A stretch of 9,860 nucleotides of DNA, from NCBI GenBank assembly GCA_024279575.1, contig JAJRRJ010000196.1:1-9860 (forward strand), in the 5' to 3' direction. Below the pieces are notes generated by a model that was given only the letters and a program-made list of their open reading frames with translations, had not been told where the DNA came from and ran no database searches. Shown in pieces: positions 1 through 7,700 of this stretch. This stretch comes from Alphaproteobacteria bacterium. GTDB lineage: Bacteria; Pseudomonadota; Alphaproteobacteria; Rhizobiales; Devosiaceae. The stretch's first letter is position 1, and each line of letters starts with the position of its first letter. A program made the translations under genes and the position numbers.

Positions 1-154
1 AGCCGGCAATTACTTTTATAAGCGTGCTTTTTCCAGCACCATTTTCCCCCATCAGGGCGTGTACTTCTCCGGCGTTTATCCTCAGACAAACATCACAGAG
101 CGCTTTATTATTGCCATAGGATTTGCTGAGATTGCTTAGACTGAAAAATACCAT
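1..154 (-). CDS. Sugar ABC transporter ATP-binding protein, N-terminal fragment (runs off window)
   Basis: The 51 visible codons start at ATG 154-152; an in-frame TGA lies a few codons upstream, so no longer start is possible. The visible protein has a first beta strand with the typical LSKSYG segment (residues 9-14), then a complete Walker A loop, GENGAGKST (residues 36-44), followed by LIKVIAG. GENGAGKSTL is the usual form in ATPases of ribose/xylose-type carbohydrate importers (RbsA/XylG/MglA class), which are double-ATPase proteins of about 500 residues. Only the start of the first ATPase domain is here, so length and second domain cannot be checked. It would hydrolyse ATP on the cytoplasmic face to drive uptake of the ligand caught by the binding protein encoded at 310-1245. 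It lies 155 bp downstream of that gene, beyond a terminator-like hairpin. The ribosome-binding site is weak (CGGGAA just before the ATG). A permease gene is expected beyond the left edge. Confidence 0.9.
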   Translation of the reverse strand, partial: MVFFSLSNLSKSYGNNKALCDVCLRINAGEVHALMGENGAGKSTLIKVIAG

Positions 155-174
155 GGTTCCCGTTAGCCTGCGTC

Positions 175-195
175 AGGTTTTAGAACGAAAAACCT
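175..195. other. Small AT-rich hairpin in the leader of the ABC ATPase gene
   Basis: AGGTTTT at 175-181 is the exact reverse complement of AAAACCT at 189-195, with a 7-nt loop. On the minus strand it lies about 20 nt upstream of the ATPase start codon and could influence translation. On the plus strand it is followed by six T (201-206) and so resembles a weak terminator facing the operon, although no plus-strand gene is visible upstream of it. The stem is short and AT-rich, so a chance origin is possible. Confidence 0.25.
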
Positions 196-263
196 CAGTC
201 TTTTTTGTTATTGTGCGTATCATTTCTTTATAACCGGTATTCAATTAATCGCTAAAGTGTTTC

Positions 264-288
264 AAAAGGCGGGCAAAATTGCCCGCCT
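264..288 (-). terminator. GC-rich hairpin with T run after the binding-protein gene
   Basis: AGGCGGGCAA (267-276) and TTGCCCGCCT (279-288) are perfect reverse complements separated by two bases. The RNA can form a strong stem of eight or more pairs with a short A/U loop. Read on the minus strand, the stem runs straight into a short T run (complement of A264-A267). This is the layout of an intrinsic terminator or 3' stabilising stem-loop. It starts 21 nt past the stop codon of the binding-protein gene and ends 110 nt before the ATPase start. In this transporter class such a stem commonly caps a short, abundant binding-protein mRNA while allowing partial read-through to the ATPase and permease. 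The T run is short, so incomplete termination is likely. Confidence 0.7.
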
Positions 289-309
289 AAAGAGTGTTTG
301 CCTGGAACA

Positions 310-1245
310 TTATTCCGTGTTGGCGTTAACAGCCGTTACCAACATGGTGGGGACATAAATTACCGGTTCTTTGATGGTTTGTCCGTTTAGAAGTCTAGAA
401 ACTGCTTCGGCGGCAGTGGAACCAATTCCTACAAAATCCTGCGCCATGGAGGCTTCAAAATTTCCGCCAGCAGCTATGGCATCGCGCGCCTGGGGATTGG
501 CGTCAATGCCAACGATGACAATGCCCTCGCCAGAACGGCCAGCATCTTCAATGGCCTGCAACGCCCCAAGGGCTGGTTGGTCCCAGGCGGCCCAGACCGC
601 AGAAATGGAGCCGGGTTCAGGATTGGCTGCCAATAATGCTTCCATTTTAGCGCGGGAATCTGCGATGCCCCCATCCGAGACATCAGGGGTAATGCGATCA
701 ATCACTTCAATATCGGGGAAATTGCCAAAAATGGCATCCGCAATCACGCCACGAATTTGTACGGGGGGAAATGCATCAAACACAAACATGACCACGCGCC
801 CTTCACCGCCAATTCTGTCCGTTACATAGGATGAGGTCTGGGCGGCCATGGCGTAACCATTACTGGTGACGTTGGTGGCCAGCAGTTTATCCATGCCCGA
901 ATCCATGCCTACAACAGGAATACCAGCAGCTTTTGCAGCTTCCAGGCCAACGGCCACCTGGGCGGGATCAACATTGATCACAATTGCATCGACATTCTGG
1001 GTTACTGCGTCTTCAATACGTGAAATCACTGCAGCAACATCGCCAGCCGTGTCCACTATATTAACCTCCCAGCCATACCCGGCGGCGGCATTTTCAAACC
1101 CCTCCACATAAAACTGGGTGCCTGGTTGCGCCAGATAAGGCGTGATGACGCTGATTTTGCTTTGTGCAAAGGCTGAGTGACCGGCTGTGACTGCAAATAG
1201 TGTAGTCGCCAAAATTATACCGGCATTTTTAAGTGAATTGTTCAT
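310..1245 (-). CDS. Periplasmic substrate-binding protein of a ribose-type sugar ABC importer
   Basis: 311 residues, normal for the ribose-binding-protein family (Peripla_BP_4 type, RbsB-like). The N-terminus is a Sec signal peptide: a basic start, a hydrophobic core at about residues 8-22, and a likely cleavage after SAFA (residue 27). The mature protein has the two-lobe pattern of the family: a first beta strand ISVITPYL, then GFENAAAGYGWEV, and DAIVINVDP near 86-93. Residues in places that usually contact ligand are D115 (GMDSG), R165, D222, D248 (IVGIDANP) and Q269 (MAQD); this assignment is by analogy with ribose-binding protein. The start is fixed by a strong Shine-Dalgarno, GAGGGAGGG, at 1259-1251, a few bases from ATG 1245-1243. 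The gene lies 120 bp downstream of the FGGY kinase, on the same strand, and is followed by a terminator-like stem-loop. The ligand should be a sugar or polyol that the kinase, or an enzyme outside the window, can use; which one is not readable here. Confidence 0.93.
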   Translation of the reverse strand: MNNSLKNAGIILATTLFAVTAGHSAFAQSKISVITPYLAQPGTQFYVEGFENAAAGYGWEVNIVDTAGDVAAVISRIEDAVTQNVDAIVINVDPAQVAVGLEAAKAAGIPVVGMDSGMDKLLATNVTSNGYAMAAQTSSYVTDRIGGEGRVVMFVFDAFPPVQIRGVIADAIFGNFPDIEVIDRITPDVSDGGIADSRAKMEALLAANPEPGSISAVWAAWDQPALGALQAIEDAGRSGEGIVIVGIDANPQARDAIAAGGNFEASMAQDFVGIGSTAAEAVSRLLNGQTIKEPVIYVPTMLVTAVNANTE

Positions 1246-1365
1246 GGATGCCCTCCCTCAGGCTGGATTTGTTGTTGTTTACATCGGGTTATTACAAGCC
1301 TGTTTACCTATACTAATGCCAAAATTGCTGCGGGTACAACACCAGCTCGTTTTAGGGACAAAATT

Positions 1366-2829
1366 TTAGTGTTTGAGCAGGGCGTGGTTTATGGGGCGAT
1401 TGGCATAATAGGCTTGTTTGAACAGCTCAAATTTGTCTGTGTATCTGGCGTGGGCGTTAGTGTCTGGCATGTAGGTTTTGTTAAAACTGATAATATTGGC
1501 GGTGGCTTCTTCAAGGCTTTGGAAATGACCGCTTGCTATTGAGGCCAGTGCTACGGCACCCAGGGTTCCGGGATTAGCGGTGCTGGTGGTTTTAAGTTTA
1601 ATGCCGAATATGTCGGCTCTGATCTGGTTCAAAACTTCAGAACCAAACCCCCCACCGCCGCAATTTATGATTTTTGGGGTAGTATCTGCGGATTGAAAAA
1701 GGGTTTGTGCCAGCCAGAGGGCGGAAAAAGAGATGCCTTCAAATACCGCGCGGGCGATGTGGGCCTGTTTTGTTTGTGAATTCATGCCCAAAAGTGTGCC
1801 ACGGGTGTTCGGGTCCCAAAGTGGTGCGCGCTCCCCGGCCAGATGGGGCAAAAACAATGGAACGGGTTGTTCGGGGTCGAGGGTTTCTACCATTTGAGCC
1901 ATTTTTTGTGGGGTGGTATCAAACAGATTACAGAACCATTGGATTGAAGCGCCGCCGGATTGGGTGGGGGCGGCATGTACGCGTATGTTTTGAGTTTGTG
2001 GGAAAACCAATATTCCGGCGGTGGGGACTGTTTTTTGGGAAATGATACCCAGTATTTCGCTGGTGCCACTCAGGTAATAGGCTTGCGTATCTTTTTGCGT
2101 GCCTACTCCAAACATGCCTGCCCATGCGTCCATAGTGCATACGGCTACAGGTTTGCCGGCCAGAGGGTGTCCGGATTTTATGATTCCGGCAATTTTGTTC
2201 ATTTGTTTTAAGGGGGGCAGACGGGAGGCGGCATCGGGAACCAGATCAAGCAGGGCAGGGATATAGCAATTGTCTTGATCCACCAGTCCGATATTTGATG
2301 TGGGGTCGGAGACGAGTTGCCCGGTCAGTTTCAAAATACAATAATCTTTGGGTAACAGGACATACCTGGTTTTATGCCAGATCTGTGGCCGGTGTTGTTG
2401 CATCCAGCGCATGCGGGCCAGACAATGGCTGGTGTCAAGGGGCATTGGTGCGCCCCACCAGGCCATTTTTTGTGCTTCAGTAATTTGATCGTCAAGAAAT
2501 TCTGCTTCCGGGGCGCATCGGGTATCCTGCCAGAGAATTGCCGGTGTAAGGGGGGTATGGTTGGCATCAACAAATATATGGGTATTGACTTGCGAGGTGA
2601 TGCCGATGGCTTTGATGGCTTCAAGCGAGCTGGTTTTGTCAAAGGTGAAAATGGCCTGATTAATCAGGTCAACCCAGTTTTCAGGATCCTGCTCCACATA
2701 GCCTGCACCCTTATGGTGTGTGGGATAGGGTGCGCTCCAGGAACTGATTTCAACACCGGATTTGTTAAACAATCCGGCCTTTACCGTGGTGGTCCCCACA
2801 TCGATTCCAAGGAATAATTCTTTATCCAT
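1366..2829 (-). CDS. FGGY-family carbohydrate kinase (xylulokinase-like)
   Basis: 487 residues with both halves of the FGGY fold. The N-terminal half has the phosphate-binding motif GIDVGTTTVKAG (residues 8-19) and the GYVEQDPENW segment (43-52) typical of xylulokinase and relatives. The second half has the presumed catalytic Asp at D234 in TMDAWAGMFGVG, GERAPLWDPNTRG (332-344), and the adenosine-binding glycine cluster NCGGGGFGSE (389-398). It should transfer the ATP gamma-phosphate to a sugar or polyol in the cytoplasm, trapping the imported substrate. Xylulose is the obvious guess, but FGGY enzymes also act on ribulose, erythritol, glycerol and others, and the sequence alone does not decide. 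Start choice: an upstream in-frame ATG at 2844 exists, but GGGAGA inside that five-codon extension sits 8 nt before ATG 2829, so the shorter MDKELFLG start is preferred. It is the first gene of the apparent operon kinase / binding protein / ATPase. Confidence 0.92.
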   Translation of the reverse strand: MDKELFLGIDVGTTTVKAGLFNKSGVEISSWSAPYPTHHKGAGYVEQDPENWVDLINQAIFTFDKTSSLEAIKAIGITSQVNTHIFVDANHTPLTPAILWQDTRCAPEAEFLDDQITEAQKMAWWGAPMPLDTSHCLARMRWMQQHRPQIWHKTRYVLLPKDYCILKLTGQLVSDPTSNIGLVDQDNCYIPALLDLVPDAASRLPPLKQMNKIAGIIKSGHPLAGKPVAVCTMDAWAGMFGVGTQKDTQAYYLSGTSEILGIISQKTVPTAGILVFPQTQNIRVHAAPTQSGGASIQWFCNLFDTTPQKMAQMVETLDPEQPVPLFLPHLAGERAPLWDPNTRGTLLGMNSQTKQAHIARAVFEGISFSALWLAQTLFQSADTTPKIINCGGGGFGSEVLNQIRADIFGIKLKTTSTANPGTLGAVALASIASGHFQSLEEATANIISFNKTYMPDTNAHARYTDKFELFKQAYYANRPINHALLKH

Positions 2830-2912
2830 GCCTGTTTCTCCCATTCACCGGCTTATTGAGCCTTGATGCTTTGGATTGCGCAAGGGTGTTTGCTTTCTTT
2901 GTCAGCAAAGGC

Positions 2913-2935
2913 AAAAAACTATATCCCAGCCGGGA
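2913..2935 (-). terminator. Weak terminator candidate after the TolC-like gene
   Basis: TCCC and GGGA pair around a 4-nt loop (2924-2935). On the minus strand this is followed, after a few bases, by six T (complement of A2913-A2918). It lies 50-72 nt past the stop of the TolC-like gene and about 85 nt before the kinase start, where a boundary between two transcription units would be expected. The stem is very short and not directly abutted by the T run, so this is a weak call. Confidence 0.25.
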
Positions 2936-2984
2936 CTTTCACCAAATATGCACGAAATACCAGATATTGCGGGCATTGCACGGG

Positions 2985-4466
2985 CTAAGCTCCAAGGACG
3001 ACGTTGCTCAGGTTTCCGTTTAGTTTTACTGCCTGATAAGTGGCACGCAGGACTTCAAACCGGGATGTAATTTGTTCGCTTTTAGCAGCAAACAGTTCTT
3101 TTTGTGCATCGAGTAGTTCAAATATTGTTCGTGTTCCGGCTTCAAACTGTTGCTGGTATAAGGCAACCACGGCTTCGCTGGCCCGGATACGTTCGGCAAT
3201 GGAGGCGCGCTTTTCATTTGCTGTGCGCATAATGCGCGCGGAATCTTCAATATCCTGTTCTAACTGATCCAGAGCCTGGCGGTAGCGGTATTTAACTTCC
3301 TGAATACGGCTGATGAGTTCATTGTTTTTTGCGGCCCGTTCGCCCCCATCGTAAAGCTGCCCTGAAATTGAAATCATGAGGCGCCCGCTGGCATTTAAGG
3401 GATTTTCACCGGCAACATTTTGCTGCAGGCGGGCGCTGGCATTTAAAGAAATTTCAGGGAGGTGGTCGCGCTCAAGAGATAATTGCTGGGCTTCCAAACT
3501 TACGATGTCCCACTCAAAGGATAACATTTTCGGATTTTTGGCCGCATATCCTTCAATATCGCTCACAGCAAGCCGTGCGGCCTGGGGGCTGATATTTCCA
3601 GGAACCTGTAGTGCATCGGGTTCCAGGCCGGTCAGCCGTTTGAAATTGCTGGCGGCATTCTGCCGTTCTGATCTGAGATTGATAGAAAGTGTTCTTGCGC
3701 CTTCAAGACCAATAACTATGCGCTCAACATCAGCGTCCGAGGCATTTCCTGCATCAGCATTGAGCTTGATAATGCGATACATTTCTTCATGAGCCCGCTC
3801 ATTGACGATAGAATTATTAATCTGCAATGACAATTCAAGCACGTTGAGATAGGATTCAATCATCTCAAGCAATATGGCATCGGTTTGTGCTTGTTGTCGC
3901 CAAACGGTTGATACGTGGACTGCGGTCGCCCAGTCAATATCCGCTTCTGTTTTTCCAAAATCAAATAATAGCTGGGAGGCGTTTATGGAGCCTTCAGCGC
4001 GTTGTTGATCGGTTTCTACTTCGCTTTCAAAATTGTAGGTTCTTTCAGGGCCAGTGGCAGCGGAAAATCTTAAAGTGGGTGCATAGGCAACGTTCACCAC
4101 ATCAATGCCTGCCTGAGCTGTATCAGCCTGGGCGCGAATTATCCCGATTGTCGGATTGTTTCTGATCGTATGGGCAGCCACCTGAGCCAGGTTCATTGTA
4201 AGGCCCCTGGAAGAGAAAGCGGGGGCGGACAAAGATTCAATCGAATTTTCGCTGACTTCCGATTGATTTGAGCTTTCGTCCGTAAAGGGAAGCGCAATAT
4301 CGAGTGCAGTCTGCGCGTTTGTATCACCTCTGCAGGCGATTGATTGAGAATCTATACAGGGGCGAACCACCTGGTTTGACGCGCATCCGCTGATCACCAA
4401 AAGGGCTATAAAACCAAACACCGCGCGCAACGCTCTTTCTTGATGCTTGCGGAGCATAGACGTCAT
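2985..4466 (-). CDS. TolC-family outer-membrane efflux/secretion channel with lipoprotein signal
   Basis: 493 residues, the usual size for an outer-membrane factor. The N-terminus (basic, then FGFIALLVISGC) is a type II signal peptide. The lipobox ISGC puts the lipid-modified cysteine at C28, so the protein should be a lipid-anchored outer-membrane trimer. After a polar Ser/Glu-rich stretch (about residues 38-85) comes the first OEP half, starting LAQVAAHTIRNNP. The second half includes GQLYDGGERAAKN near 370 and the signature-like FEAGTRTIFELLDAQ at 441-455, which is close to the pattern of exit channels for large type I-secreted proteins (TolC/AggA/LapE group). It is transcribed divergently from the giant RTX gene at 4778, which strongly suggests it is the outer-membrane component of that protein's exporter. 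The inner-membrane ABC protein and membrane-fusion protein are absent from the window. Start ATG 4466 has a poor GAG-type ribosome site about 10 nt upstream; the later ATG at 4457 has none better. Confidence 0.92.
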   Translation of the reverse strand: MTSMLRKHQERALRAVFGFIALLVISGCASNQVVRPCIDSQSIACRGDTNAQTALDIALPFTDESSNQSEVSENSIESLSAPAFSSRGLTMNLAQVAAHTIRNNPTIGIIRAQADTAQAGIDVVNVAYAPTLRFSAATGPERTYNFESEVETDQQRAEGSINASQLLFDFGKTEADIDWATAVHVSTVWRQQAQTDAILLEMIESYLNVLELSLQINNSIVNERAHEEMYRIIKLNADAGNASDADVERIVIGLEGARTLSINLRSERQNAASNFKRLTGLEPDALQVPGNISPQAARLAVSDIEGYAAKNPKMLSFEWDIVSLEAQQLSLERDHLPEISLNASARLQQNVAGENPLNASGRLMISISGQLYDGGERAAKNNELISRIQEVKYRYRQALDQLEQDIEDSARIMRTANEKRASIAERIRASEAVVALYQQQFEAGTRTIFELLDAQKELFAAKSEQITSRFEVLRATYQAVKLNGNLSNVVLGA

Positions 4467-4516
4467 TATTCAAAAACTCTTTTTACAATTACAGTTAACC
4501 TATACTTGCGGTTTGT

Positions 4517-4547
4517 GGTTAAGATTGACTTAAGCTCAATCCTAACC
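4517..4547. promoter_or_regulatory. 12-bp inverted repeat, possible operator or leader stem-loop
   Basis: The left arm GGTTAAGATTGA (4517-4528) and the reverse complement of the right arm, GGTTAGGATTGA (4536-4547), agree at 11 of 12 positions, with a 7-nt centre containing the palindrome CTTAAG. It lies 51-81 bp upstream of the TolC-like start codon, where a regulator-binding site or an mRNA leader hairpin could control that gene, and about 230 bp upstream of the RTX start. There is no T run on either side, so an intrinsic terminator is unlikely. The binding protein is unknown. Confidence 0.5.
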
Positions 4548-4609
4548 GGGCTGTTGTTCTGAAAAATACCCAATGCAAGTTCTGAATTCTGCAAAATCAG
4601 ATTCAATTG

Positions 4610-4630
4610 TGATTTTGGTAACCTTTATCA
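4610..4630. promoter_or_regulatory. 21-bp dyad TGAT-N3-GGTAACC-N3-ATCA, possible operator
   Basis: TGAT (4610-4613) mirrors ATCA (4627-4630), and GGT (4617-4619) mirrors ACC (4621-4623), all around a single central base A4620. That gives seven matched positions in each half-site. The symmetry and length suit a dimeric helix-turn-helix regulator. It overlaps the -35 element of the candidate RTX promoter, so occupancy would be expected to affect transcription of the RTX gene. It differs in sequence from the dyad at 4517-4547. Confidence 0.4.
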
Positions 4631-4642
4631 AACAAAAATAAT
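4615..4642 (+). promoter_or_regulatory. Candidate sigma70 promoter for the RTX gene
   Basis: TTGGTA (4615-4620, four of six to TTGACA) is followed after 16 bp by AATAAT (4637-4642, five of six to TATAAT). Transcription would start near 4649, giving a leader of roughly 130 nt. The -35 element sits in the middle of the 21-bp dyad. AT-rich sequence gives many such matches by chance, so this is only the best candidate in the region. Confidence 0.35.
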
Positions 4643-4777
4643 ACGGATCAAAAGCCTAAGTCAGGTGGATGGTACTGATAATTTTTGAGATGAACCTGAA
4701 GGCGTGCGTTCTTTTGGGGTGGAGCTGATTGCTCATTTGTCTGACTTAGAGTGACTTGATAAGGGGCTATCTGGATT

Positions 4778-7700
4778 ATGGTTAAAGACCTGGAAAATGC
4801 GGAAGAAACGGATAGTGCGTTAGCGAGTTCACAAGAAACCAGTTCAAACAGTGATGATGCGCAAGATCCAAAAAGTGCTGGTGAGGGTAACAAAATCCCG
4901 GAAACCGGAATTGTTGAAATGGTTGATGCTGCATCAAATAGCGGCAACATTATTCGTAAGCCCGATGCGGGAGAAACAGATTTTGTTTATGCTGAAAATG
5001 CTGAATTGCTCAAGTTTGCCTTTGATCTGGAAGGGGTTGAAGTAAACCTGAGTGATGTGGATCTGATTATTTCATTTCCCGATGGTGCCCGCATTGTGCT
5101 GGTCGAATTTGGCATGCTGATTGCTGCTGACCTTGCCCCCGAGTTCAATTTTGATGGAAGTCTGGTCAGTGGTCAGGATTTGCTGAGCTCGGTTGGCCAA
5201 TTTGATACGACAAATGTTGAACGCAAAGCTTTTACCTCGATGGAGAAGACCGCAGATGTAAAATCTGACGAAGAAACTGAGGAAGAGGCGCAATCTGAAA
5301 GTAGTGCAGCAGCACCTGAACCACAACAGGCCCCGCCTCAGGAGCCAAAAATCGACAATAAAAAAGGAGATTCCTTCAATGAGTTTGAGCAAACTAATGT
5401 CAGCGATAAAGTGGGAGTTGATGTAAAGGGGAAATTTATGGAGGAGGCGACATCTTCATCGTCTTCATCAGGAATAAGCAATATTCTTCCCGATTCAGAA
5501 ATAACCTTGCGCGTATTGGGTCTTACCCAGCAGTCATATTCAACAATGGAAGATGGAAAAACGTTGATTGTGGGAGCAACATCTGCCCCACCCTCCGATA
5601 CGGATCCAGGATATAGTATTCAATCGGCCAAGGAGATTATAACAGGTACCTCAAATTCAGATGTTATTTATGCTGACAGTCAGGATTATGCTCCCAGTGG
5701 TACCAGTTCGCGGTTATTGGAAATCACTCTGGAATTACCATTTGAAAGCTGGACACCGACCAGTCTGATTGTAACTAATTTACCGCCTGGAATGAGCATT
5801 TTGGATGCGGAAGAAACCCCCAAAGGGTTCAAAATAGATTTGAGCGAAAATTCTGCATTTCTGCATAGTTTAGTGTTGAATTATACTATGCCGGTGGATG
5901 GTGCGGCCCTGGATGAAAATGGGTTTTTTGATATCGATTCTATTTTGATAGAATATACTTTGGTTGATCCGCGTGGAGCGCTTGGTTATTCTCAGGCCAG
6001 TGCGCCAATCGGGTTGCGAATGGTATTTGAGGATGGGGATCTATATTTTGAGGATCTCGCCACTGGAAATGTAGTTACTGCAATTGATGCATCGCCGCCG
6101 GGTAATATAATCAGTGCGGGCAATGGTGATGATTTTATATATGCAGGCGCCGGTGCAGACCAGATTGATGGCGGAGCCGGAAGCGATTGGGTGTCCTATT
6201 TTGTTTCCAATGCAGCTGTGGATGTGGATCTTGGCTCTGATACGTATTCCGGCGGCTATGCTGATGGTGATGATCTCAATAATGTAGAAAATCTTGAAGG
6301 ATCAAGGTTTGACGATACTTTAAGGGGTAATGGGGGGGATAATATTCTTGCCGGCTTGCGTGGCGCTGATGTGCTTGATGGCGGCGGGGGAACAGACACT
6401 GTGTCTTATGAAAAATCAGAAGAGGCAGTTCAGGTCAGCCTGGCGGCAGGAACCGGCAGTGGCGGGGATGCGCAGGGTGATCAGCTTTCAAACATTGAAA
6501 ATCTGATCGGCAGCGATTTTGATGATGTCCTTTCCGGAGATGCCAACGATAACCGGATTGATGGCGGAGCTGGTAATGACATTATTTCAGGGGGAGCCGG
6601 TGCTGATGAATTGCTTGGTGGCACCGGGGACGATCAATTGGATTTTTCCACATCTCTGGCCGCTGTGAGTATAAACCTTGACACTCAAACCGGGTCGGGG
6701 GGCGATGCGCAAGGGGACAGTTTTTCAGGTTTTGAAGGTGTTATTGGCTCAGATTTTGATGACACGCTTACTGGTGATGCCGGCGTCAATATTCTTGAGG
6801 GCCGGGGTGGGGATGATACGATTTCGGGGGGCGCCGGGGCAGATATATTGCTGGGCGGCGGCGGTGCGGATTTGCTTGTTGGGGGTACTGGTGGCGATAC
6901 TATTGATGGGGGAGCAGGTCTTGATACCGTTTCATATATTGCTTCAACCGCTGGTGTTAATGTCAACCTGTCTTCCGGGGTTGGTACAGGGGGTGATGCG
7001 CAAGGGGATACGCTGGCAAATGTTGAAAATATTTCCGGGTCTTCCCTGGCCGACAATCTGATCGGCAATGGTGGTGCCAATGTACTATTTGGCGATGGCG
7101 GTAACGATACTCTAAGGGGCGGTGCCGGTGCTGATAGCCTTGATGGGGGAGCGGGGTCTGATACGGCGAGCTATCTGGATTCCAATGTTGGGGTAAATGT
7201 CAATCTTGCTTCTGGAACCGGCACGGGAGGCGATGCGCAAGGGGATACTTATACATCCATTGAAAATCTTGAAGGCAGTGGACAAAATGATGTTTTGCGC
7301 GGTGACGGTTCTGGCAATATTCTTAGCGGAGCCGGGGGTAACGATATTCTCTCCGGGGCCGGGGGAGCCGATGTTCTACAAGGTGGGCTAGGATCTGACA
7401 CTGCGGACTATTCAAGTTCAGCAGGAGCTGTTGATGTTGATCTGTTGACAAATACCGGGAGTGGAAATGACGCTGACGGGGACTCCTATTTTTCGATTGA
7501 AAATCTGACAGGTTCGGCTTTTGATGATCAGCTTACTGGAGATGGGGGCGGCAATCGACTTGAAGGTGGTGCCGGCAACGATATTCTAGTGGGTAATGCT
7601 GGAGCCGACCAACTGGTCGGTGGGGCTGGCGTGGATACCGCAAGCTATTCCACAGCTGCTGCCGGTGTAAGTGTAAATCTGGGGATAGGGACAGGTACAA

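Larger units (their letters stand above)
4467..4777. other. Divergent intergenic region between the TolC-like and RTX genes
   Basis: 311 bp of AT-rich sequence with no credible gene. It must carry the 5' ends of both divergent transcripts. It contains two dyad-symmetric elements (4517-4547 and 4610-4630) and a plausible plus-strand promoter (4615-4642), annotated separately. TTAACC at 4495-4500 is a further half-site-like copy, complementary to the GGTTAA that opens the first dyad. I could not find a convincing -35/-10 pair for the minus-strand TolC-like gene. Confidence 0.8.

Noticed and set aside
371..829. Plus-strand 152-codon frame opposite the binding protein, and similar ones opposite the kinase and TolC-like genes
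   Set aside because: All lie opposite genes with clear family motifs, signal peptides and ribosome sites on the minus strand.
2890..2911. Hairpin CTTTG-CTGA-CAAAG (minus strand) between the TolC-like and kinase genes as a terminator
   Set aside because: The stem is short and AT-rich, and no T run follows it on the minus strand; the T run lies before it.
4715..4735. Possible sigma54 promoter (GGAGCTGATTGC) before the RTX gene
   Set aside because: The GG and GC dinucleotides are 8 or 11 bases apart, not the required 10, and the -24 element lacks TGGCAC.
4648..4950. Minus-strand 100-codon frame across the RTX start codon
   Set aside because: It overlaps the well-supported 5' end of the RTX gene and its upstream region, shows no domain, and its downstream end lies in the probable promoter region.
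5072..5392. Minus-strand 106-codon frame with a hydrophobic start
   Set aside because: It is antisense to the acidic linker of the giant protein; Glu/Lys-rich codons read backwards give Phe/Leu/Ser. No ribosome site or recognisable domain.
6685..7080. Minus-strand Pro/Ser-rich open frames opposite the RTX array (also 7645-7923 and 9058-9264)
   Set aside because: They are the reverse-strand reading of GGN and GAT codons, giving periodic Pro, Ser and Ile. They follow the RTX repeat period and have no start context of their own.
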